From the NCBI GenBank assembly GCA_024362935.1, contig JANCRA010000008.1, forward strand, positions 36,397,074 through 36,461,073: a stretch of DNA of 64,000 nt, read 5' to 3'. The DNA comes from Setophaga petechia (Eukaryota; Chordata; Aves; Passeriformes; Parulidae). Below, in pieces: positions 46,337 to 59,689 of this stretch; positions within the stretch are counted from its first letter, which is position 1; each line of letters opens with the position of its first letter. Both the position numbers and the translations under genes were made by a program. The notes below the pieces were generated by a model that worked only from the letters and a program-made list of their open reading frames with translations, did no database searches and was not told the DNA's origin.

Positions 46337-46919
46337 TGTGGTGGTTTTGGCTGGGTTGGAGTTGGTTTTCTTCATAGTGTCCAGTGTTGAGGTTTGTGCT
46401 GAAAATAGGGTTGTTAAAATAGAGATGTTTTTGCTATTGCTGAGCAGGACATAAAGAGAGTCAAATCCTTTCTGTTTTTGTATGGCCAGGCTGGTGAGCA
46501 GACTGAGGATGCATGGCAGATTGGGAGGGATACAGCCGGGACAGGTGACCCAAACTGACCATAGGGTTATTCCATTCCACATGGTGTCAGACTCATAATA
46601 CATAAAGTGAGGATATCAAGTGAGGGAAGAAGGAGGAAGGGAGAGATATTTGGAGAGATGGCATTTTTCTTCTCAAATAACTACTGATCGTGATGGGCCC
46701 CTGCTCTCCTGGAGGTGGCTGCACATCTGCCTAACTATGAGAAGCAGTGTTTAACTTAGCTAGCCTATACGGACATTTTTTTCCCTATTCAACTGTCATT
46801 ATCTCAACCTATGAGTTTTCCAGCTGTTATTCTTCCTCTTCTAGCCCTGATCCCACTGGTGGCAGAGTGAGAAAGTGGTTATGTGAGGTTTGGCTCTTGC
46901 TGGGGTTAAACCACCAACA
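46337..46919 (+). mobile_element. Solo LTR, avian ERVL type, plus strand
   Basis: About 583 bp matches the remembered layout of a common avian ERVL LTR. The start TGTGGTGGTTTTGGCTGGG corresponds to TGTCATGGTTTGGCTGGG. The middle block has GACAGGTGACCCAAACTGAC and GGGTTATTCCATTCC. The TATA-like ATACATAAAG is at 46598-46607. The 3' part has TCATTATCTCAACCTATGAG, and the end is GCTGGGGTTAAACCACCAACA. No internal region remains, so it is a solo LTR. A clear 5-bp target duplication was not found, and the polyadenylation signal has decayed (TATTCAACT where the family has TATTAAACT). It differs in sequence from the LTR pair at 2832 and 35997. The minus-strand 89-codon frame inside is not a gene. Confidence 0.88.
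46598..46607 (+). promoter_or_regulatory. Decayed TATA element of the 46337-46919 LTR
   Basis: ATACATAAAG occupies the place where the family carries TATATAAAG, about 260 bp into the LTR, just after the conserved CCATTCCACATGGTGTCA block. Confidence 0.45.
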
Positions 46920-49162
46920 CATATTACATACATAAAAATATTTAAATATGTACTACCAGAGATGAGGAGATAAAGAGCAGTAAAAGGTCAAATAGATAGT
47001 CCTATTCTCTCTGTCTGCCTTGTAATGTTAAGCAGCTTTCACAGGATCTGATCTCTTTCCTCTCCTTTTATGACTTTATCTTGTCTGAAAGAGCCCCATG
47101 GATCAATGCATCTGAAATTCCTCTTGTCAGCTCATAAGAAGAACAGAGAATGTTTTGACATGTAAGAATTTTAGAATGTCTCTAGATTTCACTTAGCATT
47201 TCCAGACAAATTTTAGGTAGAACAAAGAAGAAGAAGTAAGCAGACTCTTGAGATTTCATTGAGATAAGGTGACTCCTAACCATATTTAACTGTTGAAAAA
47301 AGTATATCTGGTCTCATTTAAAACAGAAAATAGGTTCTTCCTTTGCCTCTCAACAGTCTTATAGAGCTCTGGAGGAACAGGTAGCTTCCACACTTTTCAT
47401 TTATTAAGGATGTTTCTCTGTGTCTGTTTTGATTAATGAATCTCACATTGACAAGAAAGGCTGCTGTGACACAAAGTAGTTACAGGGTATGTTTTAAAGA
47501 ACCTTTCTCATATGCCTAATTTCTTAGCTATCATTATCATGTCGTCTGTCATTTTCAGCCAATCTGCTGCAGCTAACTGACTCAATGAAAGAGTGCATCC
47601 TTATTTGTCAAAAGCAATTAAAATAATTCACTAAACTGGAGCATGCATGCAGCCTGTGCACAGCTGAAGAACATCCTGTAGGTGAGAAGATTCTATTTTC
47701 CCTTCAATTTGATTTTGATTTATGTGTAATCATTCTTTGTACTGTATTCAAAGAAATTTACAGAGCCTTTACAAATTTAAAATCCTTGCCCCCTTAAATT
47801 TCTGCCAAACTTTACTTGTGTTCTGCATCTGATGGCACCAGAAAAATGAACAATAAAATTGCACTGGGTCAACTGTGGAGCTCTACAGAGCATGGGAATT
47901 CTGTTTCCTATTTTACTTCCTCTGCTTGTGATGGAATAATGGGTTTTGTTTGGATGTGTATTTTAGCTCTGCTCATCCACCACTGTAACTACTGGAAGCC
48001 CACTGATATTCCCTGTAGTCTGGAACCTACGGTCACTGACCCTCTTTGAATTCTTCTGCTGATAGCAGAAAGTGAAGGACTAGTTAGTCAACAAAACTCT
48101 GATCCAATTAATTATTGATCAAAAGTTATTTCAGTACCTGAGCTATATCTCAGAATATTTTTAATTGCTCTGTAATTTAATCAGAGAAATCCTCTAAAAT
48201 ACAGAAAATTTTGGAATATTTTTAACTCCCATAGGCGCAGTACCACAGAAGGAGAGATTTATACACGACCAGAGAGGAGCCACTGGTCCTTCTGCGTTAT
48301 TCCTGCTCTCTCTCAGGTGCTTATCAACTAGAATTTGAATTTTCCAGTTCTCTGATTTTTGCATTAACTTGTTTAGTAATTACAGATCTTTAGTAGATAT
48401 TGGTTAGATAATATACTTACATTACTTTTCTCAAGAAATTGGTGAACAGTTGCAGGTACAACTGACGGAACAGACACAAGTTATGTTTATTTTACCACTA
48501 GAATTAAAGCAACTGAATAAAACACATAACTGTCATGCACATAATGTAAATTTATCCCCAGACCTATCATCTTCTGACTACAATCTGTGAAGGTGTAACT
48601 TCATTAGAAATCATCAATATGTCTTTAAGAGTTAATTTGATTCTTTGTTCAGTTGCCCCCCACCCCCCTTTAAAATTGCAATATATACTTTAAACTATTA
48701 ATTTTCTGTGCGTGGGGTTTTTTCTATGGCAGGCATACCAAATATTTGTTGACACAAAATCCTGGTTTCTGACTTTTTCTTTACAGTTTCTTTTACCCCA
48801 GTGGCCATACTAAACAATGTTTAATACATTTAACTAAGAAATAAAAGTCTAAACGTAAAACTAGATTGGTTTGGGTCCTTCACAGGAAAAATGAATACTA
48901 TTTTAAGCATTTTTTATTCTTGTTATGGTTTACACCAAAATGAAAATGTGTTTTTTGAAAAGGGGAGATTTCCTTGATCCTTAGTGTTTGACTTGTCTGT
49001 CAGCATCCCAAAAAAGCTGAAACCCTTGTGCCTGACCAGTCTGTCATTGAGGACCTTTCAATGACCAATCCTCATGGATCAGAGGGCAGTTCAACTGCCT
49101 TATTCAAGGACACACACACCTAAGGGAGACCTCTCAGCAGATCTTCCCACCTTCCTTCCCTC

Positions 49163-49199
49163 AATGGGCTTTCCGCTTTATTGCGGTATGATGCCCATT
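49163..49199. repeat. 37-nt two-part hairpin
   Basis: The outer arms AATGGGC and GCCCATT are perfectly complementary. An inner CCGC-TTTATT-GCGG stem sits between them, with unpaired bases on both sides of the inner stem. It is a conspicuous foldable motif in otherwise featureless DNA. Confidence 0.75.
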
Positions 49200-50819
49200 A
49201 CCAGCAAATGTCATTGCTCATGAAGGACTCATACAGAGTTCACAAAATAAAAATCTTTATTAACAAAAAACTGTGACTGTTAAGATTTGAACATTGTCAG
49301 TGATAATATCTTCCTGCAAAAATGTATTTAAAGCAATACACAGACAAGCTGTAATCCATAATAAAAATATTCAGCACACATAGAGTGTAGTTCTTACCCA
49401 ACAGGTTTCCCTACTGGGGAGAAGGCAGTTTCAGCCCATTTACTGATCCCAGTAGCTAGGATGGAGTCTTCCCTAATCTATCCCATTCTCAGCTTAGTTT
49501 TATCTATTTCTTTGTGCTTAGGCAGATCTTGCGTGCAGGTGCCATGGATGCAGATTGGGTGAATGGAGAACCATTGTAGAGTAGGTTTTAAGCATGCCAG
49601 CCGCATTCCATCTATTAAGTATCAGCTGTGTTTTACCCTATGCTTTCCATACCATTATAACTTCTGTTAGAATATGAATATAACTTTTCAGTTTCCTCTA
49701 GATTTACACCCAGACATCTTTCCACAGTATGGCCTAAGTATTTTTCACTAATTTATCAGACTACAGTCTATTTTATATACTCAACCATTTAAAGGAAATA
49801 TTTTGTGTTCATATCTGGATAAGCAATTGCATCAAGTGAAGGATGTATAGATGAGACAGCTGAACTATTTCTATGAAAGGGAATCCTAGCATAATTGGAT
49901 ATGAGATTTCTGACACTTGCATGCAAGCTTGTCTATACAGTAGTATAGAATGGTAGAGAAATAGCTTATCTCCTTTCAGCGACCATTTTCTGTATACATG
50001 TACGTTCAAAAAATCTACAGAACATCTATATTACATAATGCAGACTGCAAAATGTTTCTTGGTAACCCATGATGAACATTAAATTTTTAATAAACTTCCA
50101 AAGCTTCAATTATAATGTATCATAGTAAGAGAAAAGGAGAGAATAATAGCCAGGTTCTGCATTCTACTCTTACAAGGCATTTCTTTAAAAATTAAAATAT
50201 TTCCAAGTTATTTTCTCCAACTATTTTGACTGATACTCTACCAAAATCTCTTTCAAATATTTTCTATTCTGAAATAATACAAGTTACAACATGGATGGAT
50301 AAGAAGGTTTATATTTTCGAGAAGTGTCTCTTTTTTGAACAAGTGTTGTTCCACTCCTCAGCCTAGAAGGAAGCATAGAAATACAAGTCAACAATACATC
50401 TGTGTTTACAATTTCTGTTTTTGTCATTTAGACTGAAAAGTGTTCTAGCATCTACTTAAAATTCTATATTGCATTCGTGTTCTAATCATAGCGATAGAAG
50501 GTAATTATAATAACGTTTATCATCTTATTCATATCTGTGTTTTTTCAGTATGTGTCTGTATTAGAAAAAATAAAAGTTTTAACTATTCTGAATGGCTTTT
50601 CATATTTTGGGTATTTTATGTTCACTAGTAATTTAAGTCTACATGTAGCAATTCATTGAAAACTGATGGCTTCTTTTCATTTCTGTAAATGTGTTATAGT
50701 CAAAAATAAATTACCATGATTTTAATTGGCGGAAGTCTTGGTGGCAGAAAATATCAGTCCTTCTACTGTACTGATGTCTTCTTTATAGCGAAGAATTGTC
50801 ATCTGACAACATTTGACAA

Positions 50820-50852
50820 TTGTTATCCAATTGTCATCCAATCGTTATCCAA
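50820..50852. repeat. 11-bp tandem repeat, three copies
   Basis: TTGTTATCCAA, TTGTCATCCAA and TCGTTATCCAA follow each other directly, then a partial TCC. Confidence 0.9.
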
Positions 50853-53450
50853 TCCTAGCATCCTAGTATGATGCTTTTAAGGAAGCCATTGGTTTTGATT
50901 AAATAGAGAAATAACTTCTTCAAAACACATAAATTGTTTTTCTGAAGAAGTAGACATAATATTACAAGAGCAAGCAAAGTGATTTCAGAAAAGAAATCAA
51001 AAATAAATAAAAATTTTGGTTTTTATTCAAATAGGAGCTGGTAAATGTAAAGTTTAGATTTATTTTTTTCTTTTTCATCTCAGAAGAAAAAAAGAATTTT
51101 TAAGATCTGATGCTGGTCAAGCCACAAACTATTTTGGTCATTTTTATTTTTCCTTTTTTTCCTTGATTAAAGGTTTTTAGCTTTCCATCACTCTTTTCAT
51201 ATAATATAATTAGCCAATAGTGTTTTGTAATTACAGATTATGAAAAAGGTGATTAATTAAAAGAATATTTTTTCATGATATTTGTGAGAAATACTCCCTG
51301 TTTAATGATTTCCATGCAATTTAAAGCAACAATTTTACTTTGCCACATTTTTCTTCTTAAAATCTCCATATTCAGATTTCCACAAACCAATAAAGTGCAG
51401 CAATAAATGCACTTATAGAACGTGAGATTACCTTGTCTTTACAGGCAAAAGTGATAGGACAAGAAAGGAGTGGTGGAATTCAGAAGTTAAACACATCTAA
51501 AAGAAAGTCTTTCTATGTCATACATATAATCCTTTTTGATTAAGGCTGCACTGCCAGTAGTTTCTTTGCCATCTCTCAAAATTTTGAGTCTTAATTTCAC
51601 ATTTTTTGTAGCATTAGTTCCCTAAGTATTGATAGACATGACATGCTGCCTGTAATGATTGCATTGACAAATGCTCATTTTCTTGAGTGGCGTCCCCCTT
51701 GTTTATTAGAAATCAGGCATATCTCCTTTTTCTATTGTGACATATATTATTTTCTCCACACTTAGGGTGCTACTAACCTTGATTTTGGGTAGCTATATTC
51801 TCAAGTGGTTACAAAGAGTAAATTGCAAGCAGTTAACCTTTTTCTCCAAAGATATCTATCAATATTCTTTATGTCTCCATCTAATCTATTGTCTTAAAGG
51901 TGGGCTGCTGAAGAAGATCAGTAAGAAGATTTGACTGTAGAGTTTTTGGCACCTTGTAGACACCCAGCTGTCTTTCTCCACATAATCTGACCTAATAACT
52001 TGATTTTAAATGTGAAATCGATTTCTTCCAAAGGCCAAATAGAATTTGAAATATTGCACATGAAATAATATAATTGCATTTACCAAGAGTGGTGTAATTT
52101 GAAAATTAAATGAAGAATTTTATTTCCAAATACAAATGAAGTAGAAATATGTTATACCTAGCCTCCAGCATATCCATTACTTTTTAATCATCTTCCACTA
52201 TGATTAACATTTTGTTGGTTAATAAAGACATTATCTGTTTTAAGCAGACAATCACTATTGAAGAGATTAGCAGAATATTCCAGTCACATAAGTAAAGCAT
52301 TTGGTTTGAACTAATAAGTTATATATTGGACATAGATAATGCTCTTTAGGGTCTATGCAAGAGTATGGTTGGCCTGAATATTTAATTGCCTTGTAACTTC
52401 ATTGAGCAAAAGCTCCATCAAGAATAAAGATAAATTCTTCTTCCAGTCACTGTACAGAGCTCTTTTACTGTGCCACACATGGACTCATTAATTAATGACA
52501 TATTTTAATGTGTCCTTTAGTCCTCTGCCATGACAGTTATCCTGTTGAGTTATGGTTCTCAGGTACCAGGGGAAGGCAACTGGAGGCTGCTGCCAGGAAG
52601 TGAGTCTACAGAGTCTTGAAAATTAGTGAAGCTTCCCTTGCACAGGCACATCATCTGGAAAAGTTAAGCTGTTAATAATTTATCAACTGTGAAGTGGAAT
52701 GAAAGCATATTTATTATCTTTAATATGATTTTGTCACTTTTCCTCAAATATTTGCACAATGCTCAACAGCTACAACAGGATTTTGTTAGAAGTGTCTTTG
52801 TCATCAATGCTTTGTGATCACTGCTTTGTCTGTGCACACAGTCAGTCATTGGAAAGTTGGTTCATGTCAGGTATTCAGTCAGATAGGCCTGTCTTTGCTG
52901 CCTCTGATGCTTCTACAGGCTAGTGAAATCATAAACCTATCATTTGAGACAAGGACTTGAGATATATAGTTTCATTGCCTTTCAGATACTTCAGCTTCAA
53001 GTGATCCCATTAATTTCTTTGGACTAAAACACATCTTAAAGCAGTTTTATTTGATTGGGTAGTCTCTTGAGCTGGGGGCTCTGGAAGAGATATAGGTCAG
53101 ACACTTCAGTTAAATTAGCAAAGCTCCATTATGCTACTGTACTAGTCAGACACACTGAAGCCACAGGTAATTTATGAACTCTAATGAACCAAGCCTTTAA
53201 TAAAGGTTCTGTTGTGGTACTTCAGGTCTGATCCATGAAGGAATTGCCTTCTTCAGAAAATAATTTATTAAGTCCACCTAATAAAATTAATATTTCTTGT
53301 ATATATGTGAATCTTATGGCTTTAAGTCAACAGACTATCATAATTTATGTCTCTGTTCTGTAATGATGTATATAGTAGATGGGATTTACAGCAAATCTTA
53401 GAACTGATCATGGACTTGGATGTAGAAAGCCAAACACAACTGTTGCTGCT

Positions 53451-53626
53451 CTCTTAACATCACCAAACATATAGCCAAAGCTCTACCTCTAGAAATGGAG
53501 CTGTTACTCATTAATATATTGTTCCCCCTACCTGTTTTCTCTTAACATCACCAAACATATAGCCAAAGCTCTACCTCTAGAAATGGAGCTGTTACTCATT
53601 AATATATTGTTCCCCCTACCTGTTTT
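53451..53626. repeat. Perfect 88-bp tandem duplication
   Basis: The 88-bp unit at 53451-53538 (starting CTCTTAACATCACCAAAC) is repeated without any mismatch at 53539-53626, with no spacer. It is flanked by unique DNA (GTTGCTG before, AGCTAAG after). The lack of divergence points to a recent event or an assembly error. Confidence 0.97.
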
Positions 53627-54169
53627 AGCTAAGTAGAGAAATTATTCATAACAACACAAGTTCATGCTGTACTGTGAGCAAGGATTTTCAGAGAGGTAAT
53701 TTTTGAACTATGTAGAAAATCATATCCCTCCCTATTTCCTACTTCATCATTGGTGTAAAGGAAACATACTGTTTTAATTTTGTGATACACTATTATTCTT
53801 TAAAAATCCAAATTTCTTCTAGTCTGTTATCCAGTTCCACTCAGATTTTTTAACAATGTTTTTCATTTTTTATGTTGGATTTGCACTCAGGGGGTAGACA
53901 GCCTTCAAACAACTCCCAAAAGGGAGAAATTGATTATTTCAGCATGCATCAAATAGAGATAATTCAAAGGTGCTCTTTGGGCTCTGTTCTGTAGAAGAGC
54001 CTGCCAGGGGGGTGTCACACTATCAGAAAGTACTGGGGGTATCGTGATAAAGGTTGGCAGCACTCAGCTATATCCATTGCAATGAAATTCACAAAGGGAA
54101 TGTGGGAGATATTTTACCACCCCTGCTGAGCTCAAGTTTGAGATTCCCTGCTTTAGAAGGAATCTTTTT
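53627..54169. other. Unique non-coding DNA next to CR1
   Basis: Nothing was clearly recognised. 53885-54170 becomes GC-richer and may be a strongly decayed part of the CR1 that follows, but I cannot align it by eye. Confidence 0.5.
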
Positions 54170-54557
54170 TTCCCCATTACTTGATTATCCTTCCAGTACC
54201 TGAAGGGAACTTACAGGAAAGATGGGGTAAGACTATTTACAATGGCGTGTAGTGACAGGACAAGAGGGAATGGGTTAAAGTTGAAATTAGGTTTAGATTA
54301 CATTGTAGGAAAAAATTCTTTATTATGAGGGTGGTGATGAACTGGAATGGTTTACCTAGGGAAACTATGGATATCCATCCCTGGAAGTTTTTAAGACTGG
54401 ACTGGATGGGGTTTTGAGTCACCTGGTCTGATTGAAGATGGCCCTGCCCAGAACAGGGGTGTTGAAACTAGATAACATTCAAGATAACAGGTGTGTTGAA
54501 ACTGGATAATATTCAACATCCCTTCCAACCCAAACCATTGTAAAATCCTATAAATGT
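54170..54557 (+). mobile_element. CR1 LINE, 5'-truncated copy, plus strand
   Basis: A plus-strand CR1 3' region. It has CCTTCCAGTACCTGAAGGG, CTTACAGGAAAGATGGGG, GTAGTGACAGGACAAGAGGG, AAAAAATTCTTTATTATGAG and GTTTACCTAGGGAAAC, then CATCCCTGGAAGTTTTTAAG, GATGGCCCTGCCCAG and the terminal CCCTTCCAACCCAAACCATT. These blocks are in the order of the CR1 ORF2 end and 3' UTR. A 34-bp tandem duplication (54461-54494 copied from 54495) interrupts the terminal GTTGAAACTAGATGATC-like block. The final octamer tail has decayed. Minus-strand frame 54237-54422 is not coding. Confidence 0.92.
54461..54525. repeat. 34-bp imperfect tandem duplication inside CR1
   Basis: GTTGAAACTAGATAACATTC (54461) and GTTGAAACTGGATAATATTC (54495) start two successive copies. 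Each is preceded by an ACAGG(G/T)GT word. The CR1 family has this block once, so the duplication happened after insertion or in the source copy. Confidence 0.88.
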
Positions 54558-57500
54558 CCCAACATTTGACTCAACCACCCCAGTGAGTAGGCTTGGGGTG
54601 CACAAGAATCTCGAGAGGGCCTGACCAAGACAGCTATGACACTCTGTGATGTGCACAGCAGTAAAAGGTGCAGGAAAAGGAGAAGAAATGAGGAATGTTC
54701 ATGACCATGGTGTTTCTTCTCTCAAGCAATCATTAAGCATGATGCAGCCCTGCTTTCATGGATGTGCTGATATCTACCTGCCAATAGCAAGCAAGGAATA
54801 ATTCCTTGCTTCATTTTCCTTGTGCATGAGGTTTTCATTTTACCTCTGAAAATGCCTTTATATGCCACAAGTTTTCAGGTTTTGCTCTTCTGACTCTTTC
54901 TCTCACCCTACTGAAAAAGGAATGACCCAGCAGCTGGGTAGACTTAGTTGTTGGTTACAATCAGTTCACATGCGAATGTTTTTTTTTATTAATTTGAAGA
55001 AGATACTCAGTGACATTTTAATTATTTAATTTTTTTCTTAAAACTTCAAGTAATGAAAATACCTTCTAATACTGCACCGCTACAAACTTCCACTGTAAAC
55101 ATTCAGACAGCTGTTACATAAAACACACTGAGAGGTTCAGCCATTTTCAGGTATTGATTCACTCTATTGACAACACATTACAGAAACAACAGAACAAACA
55201 CAGTGAGCAGAAGAGCTGAAGTTTGTCAAGGTTCCTGTTGCTTTTTTAAATGCTGTTTCATACAATAAGGCTTTATGAAATTCTTCAGGTAAATCCTTTG
55301 ACTTGTGAATAATGGATAAAGTGATTTGTTTTGACAGTGTTCCTGAATGTGATTGATGTAGGCACAGGAGAAAATGATCCTGTATAATAATTCTAAACAG
55401 ACTTCATTACTTTGCTTTAAACATAATGTGGTGTTTTATTTAGATACTACAGTGGATATCACACACAGTCCAAGAAAAATTTTCTCCATCTGCTTGTGTC
55501 CCATTACTGTCATGTCAATTTCCATAAAAATTATATTTTTGATATGCATACAATAAATTCACTAGCTTTATATAGAAAAAGCTTCGATTTTTTTTCCCCA
55601 ATACTGAAAGCATTCTTCCCTAACTGAAAAACTAGTCAGCTCATATTTGTGTACCTCATATAAAAATATGTTTTTACAAATCTGTACTTTATGATACCCT
55701 TACAAATTTTAGTTAACCTCGTCTTAATGAAGACTGGAAAGAGAAGAAATCAACACATAAAAGGCAATTATATATATTAAAGTTCAGTCTGATTGCCCTA
55801 CTCTGTGAAGCAAGAACTTTGGTTTTCTAAGCCTCCACAATGAATTACATCTGCTTTTTCCATAATTTCACATGAAAAAAACTCCAAACACAAAAACCCC
55901 CAAAACACTCCTCATATCAGAGCAGTAAGAAAACCAATCTATTATGACTTTTTAACAAGAGGAGAGGGTTAATTTAGGAAAACTGGTTTTGTATCCATAT
56001 TGTGTAATTGTACTCAAATTAAGAAGTGTTTCTGGCTTGGACTCCTATCTACCCTTTCTCTCCAGGTACTATGAGAAATGCTTAACATTTTGGCACCTTT
56101 GTTTGGCCTCTGAATATAACATGAATCCCTTTTGAATCCATTTGCTTCCTGAAAATGTATTCCTCTAGTATCTCTCCCACTTTTTATCTCCCTCTGCCAT
56201 CATATCACTTTCAGATTTTAGCTTTCAAAGGAGAACTAGACACAAAGTAGTATTTCATAAGCAGTAGATAAACTGAAATGACTTCCAGCAGCCAGGGCAA
56301 AAAATCACAGTGAAATCCTGGCCTTTAGATAGTAAATTCAGAGCTGCCTGCTGTTGATCCCAGCTGATCTTTTTAAAATCCATGATTGGTTTGTGGTCTA
56401 ACCAGAATACAGGTAGGTGTAATCCTCCTGGATATTCATAGATGTTGTTATCAGAACAGCGTTCCATTTTCTTCTTTAATACAAAATGCACAGGAGGAAT
56501 ATTATCCATTTTGCTCTCTTACTTGTGTTAGGATACGTATGTCTCCTTGGAACAGCTTCTGTTCCTTTGCTCACTCATAAAACAAATCTGGATTGTTACA
56601 GGTATATGATTACCAAGGTTTAACAGTCATCACTTCCGTCCCAAAGGTCCTGAGTGCGCACTGTGGTACTGTGTACCTTTGTTATCCTACTCTGAGCAGT
56701 TCTGACTGAGAATTTCTGGATATATCATGATAGAATGCAAGCTGTGGAAAGTAATCTATCACTCTATGTGATGAGTAGCAGAACAGCTACAAGATGTTAT
56801 GTAAATTACAAACAAAACCATAAAAACTGACAAAAAAATTAATTTTAGGAGAATTTGTTGTTGTAATTCACTAGAAATTGAATGAAGATCTAAATAAATG
56901 AGTTTCATGTGTGATTTGTACTCTCTGTAGCAAAACAAGCTGTCTACTCAATGTGTTAGCCAGTCTGCTATTGTTAAATATTTTACCTAAATCCACTTCC
57001 TGCCCCACAGCATATCTCCTCAGAGAAATCTTTCCTCAACTTCAAACTCTGCTGCTTCCTCACTGCAACTAAGAGCTTAGAAGAGTTAATGAGTTTCTGG
57101 TGTCAAGTGTTGCATTTTGGGGGTAATTTCACTTCTCCCTTTTTCAGTGCAGGTCATTTGGTGGACATTTCCCGTGAGTTCTGTATCGTGACATTTTGAG
57201 TGTTCTCTGCAGACCCTCATCCATTTACCTTTATTAGGAGATTTTAGAGGCAAAATAAAGATACATACAGTGAGCTTTTTGTGTTCAATAGCTTCTGGTA
57301 ATAAAAGCTTTTGGTCTGTTTTGAACTTTGATCAGACTTTTTAATTTCACAACTTAAAGATAGATGTTCTTACTGACTAGATGAGTTTTTAAAATGAAAA
57401 GAATTGTAAAACAAGTTAAAATTTATGGAGTTTGCAGCTACCATATGTGTTCTGTTTATAATTTTAAAATATATACTCTACATAAAGTGTGATTTTGGTT

Positions 57501-59689
57501 GAATTTGCATTTTTATTGTGTCCTTTTTAGTACTGAATCACTGGTAAAAAAAAGGCTTAATTTGAAAAGAAGCAGATTTTATCAACATTGAAAACGTTGA
57601 ATTTTACTTTTTGAAGAACATTATTTTACTGCAATCTGGTCTTTTTTCTTAAAAATCCAATCTATATATTTATTTTCTTATTAAGTCTATTGATCTCATT
57701 GGGCAATCAGTAAGGCGATGTCAGAATATCCTGAAGGAAAAGGAATTATTATTGACCCTATTGGCAGGATCCAGGGAGCAAATGTTGAGAATTTGTATAA
57801 TTCCATTGTAGTTGTACTTTGTCTTTTAAAACTTAAGACCTTTTTCCTCATTCACATCTTTATACATTGGATAGTGAAAAGGAAAAGTTAAGTGTCCATT
57901 AACCTCTCTTTTCCCCTGTTTTACACTGTATTTTTCAGTGTTTTCTGGACTGAAATACAGTTTTTGTCAGTGTAGATTGTGAGAACAATCTAAATATCTC
58001 TAAATTCCTAGTTCAAGTCAAGAAGTGAGGTTTGCAGAAGCAGCATATCCTCCCTATCAACCTCTAAGTTAATCTGATTTTTATTAAAACCCAAAACCCA
58101 ACTCAAACAGAGGTTACAGCTGTTGAGTAATTAATGAAGTGATACAAAGTGACATCTATATTAATTATACATGCTCGTGAAAAGTCCCTGTAAAACTTAT
58201 TTTAATATACACTGCAGAATATAAAAATAACAGTTCCATGTATCTCATAATGGAAGTCATAATTGAATGATTCTGTCAGAGCTATAGAGTTTTTAATACT
58301 CTCATAATAACAAATGCTAAAAGACAAACAGGCATAACAGCAGCAGGAACAAAAATTAATGAACCACTAACATAACCTTGTCTATTTTAAAATCATAAGC
58401 ATATCAATGTTTACTTATGTTTGTTTTGAAAGACTGAGTTTATGGACCTGAGCCATATAGGTTTTCATGCCAGTAAAACACATAAGCACATGTTCCATCA
58501 TCCAGCTCTCCTTTCTTCTTCTCTCTTGGTATTTTAAAAATATATAGAAAATCTATACTGTTTTTTTACCAGTCTTACCTACAAAGAAGTGTATTCACTG
58601 CAGAAAGTCAATCCCTTCCAACAAACCCAACAAAAGCCAGAACCAAAGCCTCTGTCTCTGAAATGTCAGAAAAAAAAAATACTTTTTTTCTCCTGAATTT
58701 ACTTAAAAGTTCTTGGGAAAAAAAAGTATAGAAATAAATTGACAGCTAGATCTGTCTTGCACATCCAAACATCTAAGTAGGCTGAATGCACTTAACCTAC
58801 TTCCTTTCTAAAATTATAATTTTTATAAAAGGACCAATTGTATATCTTCAGCATATAATTTAGATATTTAAATTTAAAATATAGACAAGTTAAGACTTGG
58901 ATTCTGCAAAAATTGCTTCCATACACAGATACTGTTGTTATATAAAAAGTTATTTTCTATAAGATTTATCTTTGATCAAAGACTAAAGGAAAGAAATATA
59001 AAAACTTATAAAGTATTTAAATCATCTGCCTCTTGTCTTTATTTCATTTTGTTTCTTTTCAGAAATACTGGATTGGCAGATGTCTGGCTTCTATTGCATA
59101 TTTTTCTTAATTATAAAAATTTAATTAAGATTTATGAAAACATATTCTGATGCCAGTGAATGCATTCAGAGAGAAGAAAGCTATTTGTTTTAAATGTGGT
59201 ATAAATATCAATTCTGTCAGTTACAATAGTTACCTAAATTAAGCCTAATATGTATCTTTCATTAAATGCTTGAGAGAGAATCTATAAACCAGAGTTAGCA
59301 CACAGGAGATTAAATACTGCAGTTTCTTCTCAATTTGCAAGCTCTTAACTCCATAACAGTGTTTGTGTTTTGCTCATTACTGTATTGCTGAATGAAGCTT
59401 AAAACCTACTGAGGCACAGATTTAACAGTCATTGCATTTGATTCATTGCTTGATAAGGCCATATTCAATTAGTTAATATGCCTCTTCATAGCTCTGCCAA
59501 TTTAAGTGTAGTACATTCTGATTGCCATACCATTGACAGGCTAACCAGAGCAGGATTGGAGTATTTCACAGAACTGTTTCTGTCATTCCATTCCCATCTC
59601 ACACTGGAGCAGTCTCAGTGCTATTCTTGCTAGAAATCAGATGGAATTAATGTCAGTATGGCTGCTTTGAACATCAAAGGTACAAATCT
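54558..59689. other. Unique AT-rich non-coding DNA
   Basis: No gene or array was recognised. The largest open frames (56255-56509, minus, 84 codons; 58935-59150, plus, 71 codons) have no known motif. Confidence 0.6.

Larger units (their letters stand above)
46920..53450. other. Unique AT-rich non-coding DNA
   Basis: No gene or transposon was recognised over 6.5 kb. It contains a C-rich run (48656-48668), a 37-nt hairpin (49163-49199) and a triple 11-bp repeat (50820-50852). Open frames do not exceed 80 codons. Confidence 0.6.
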
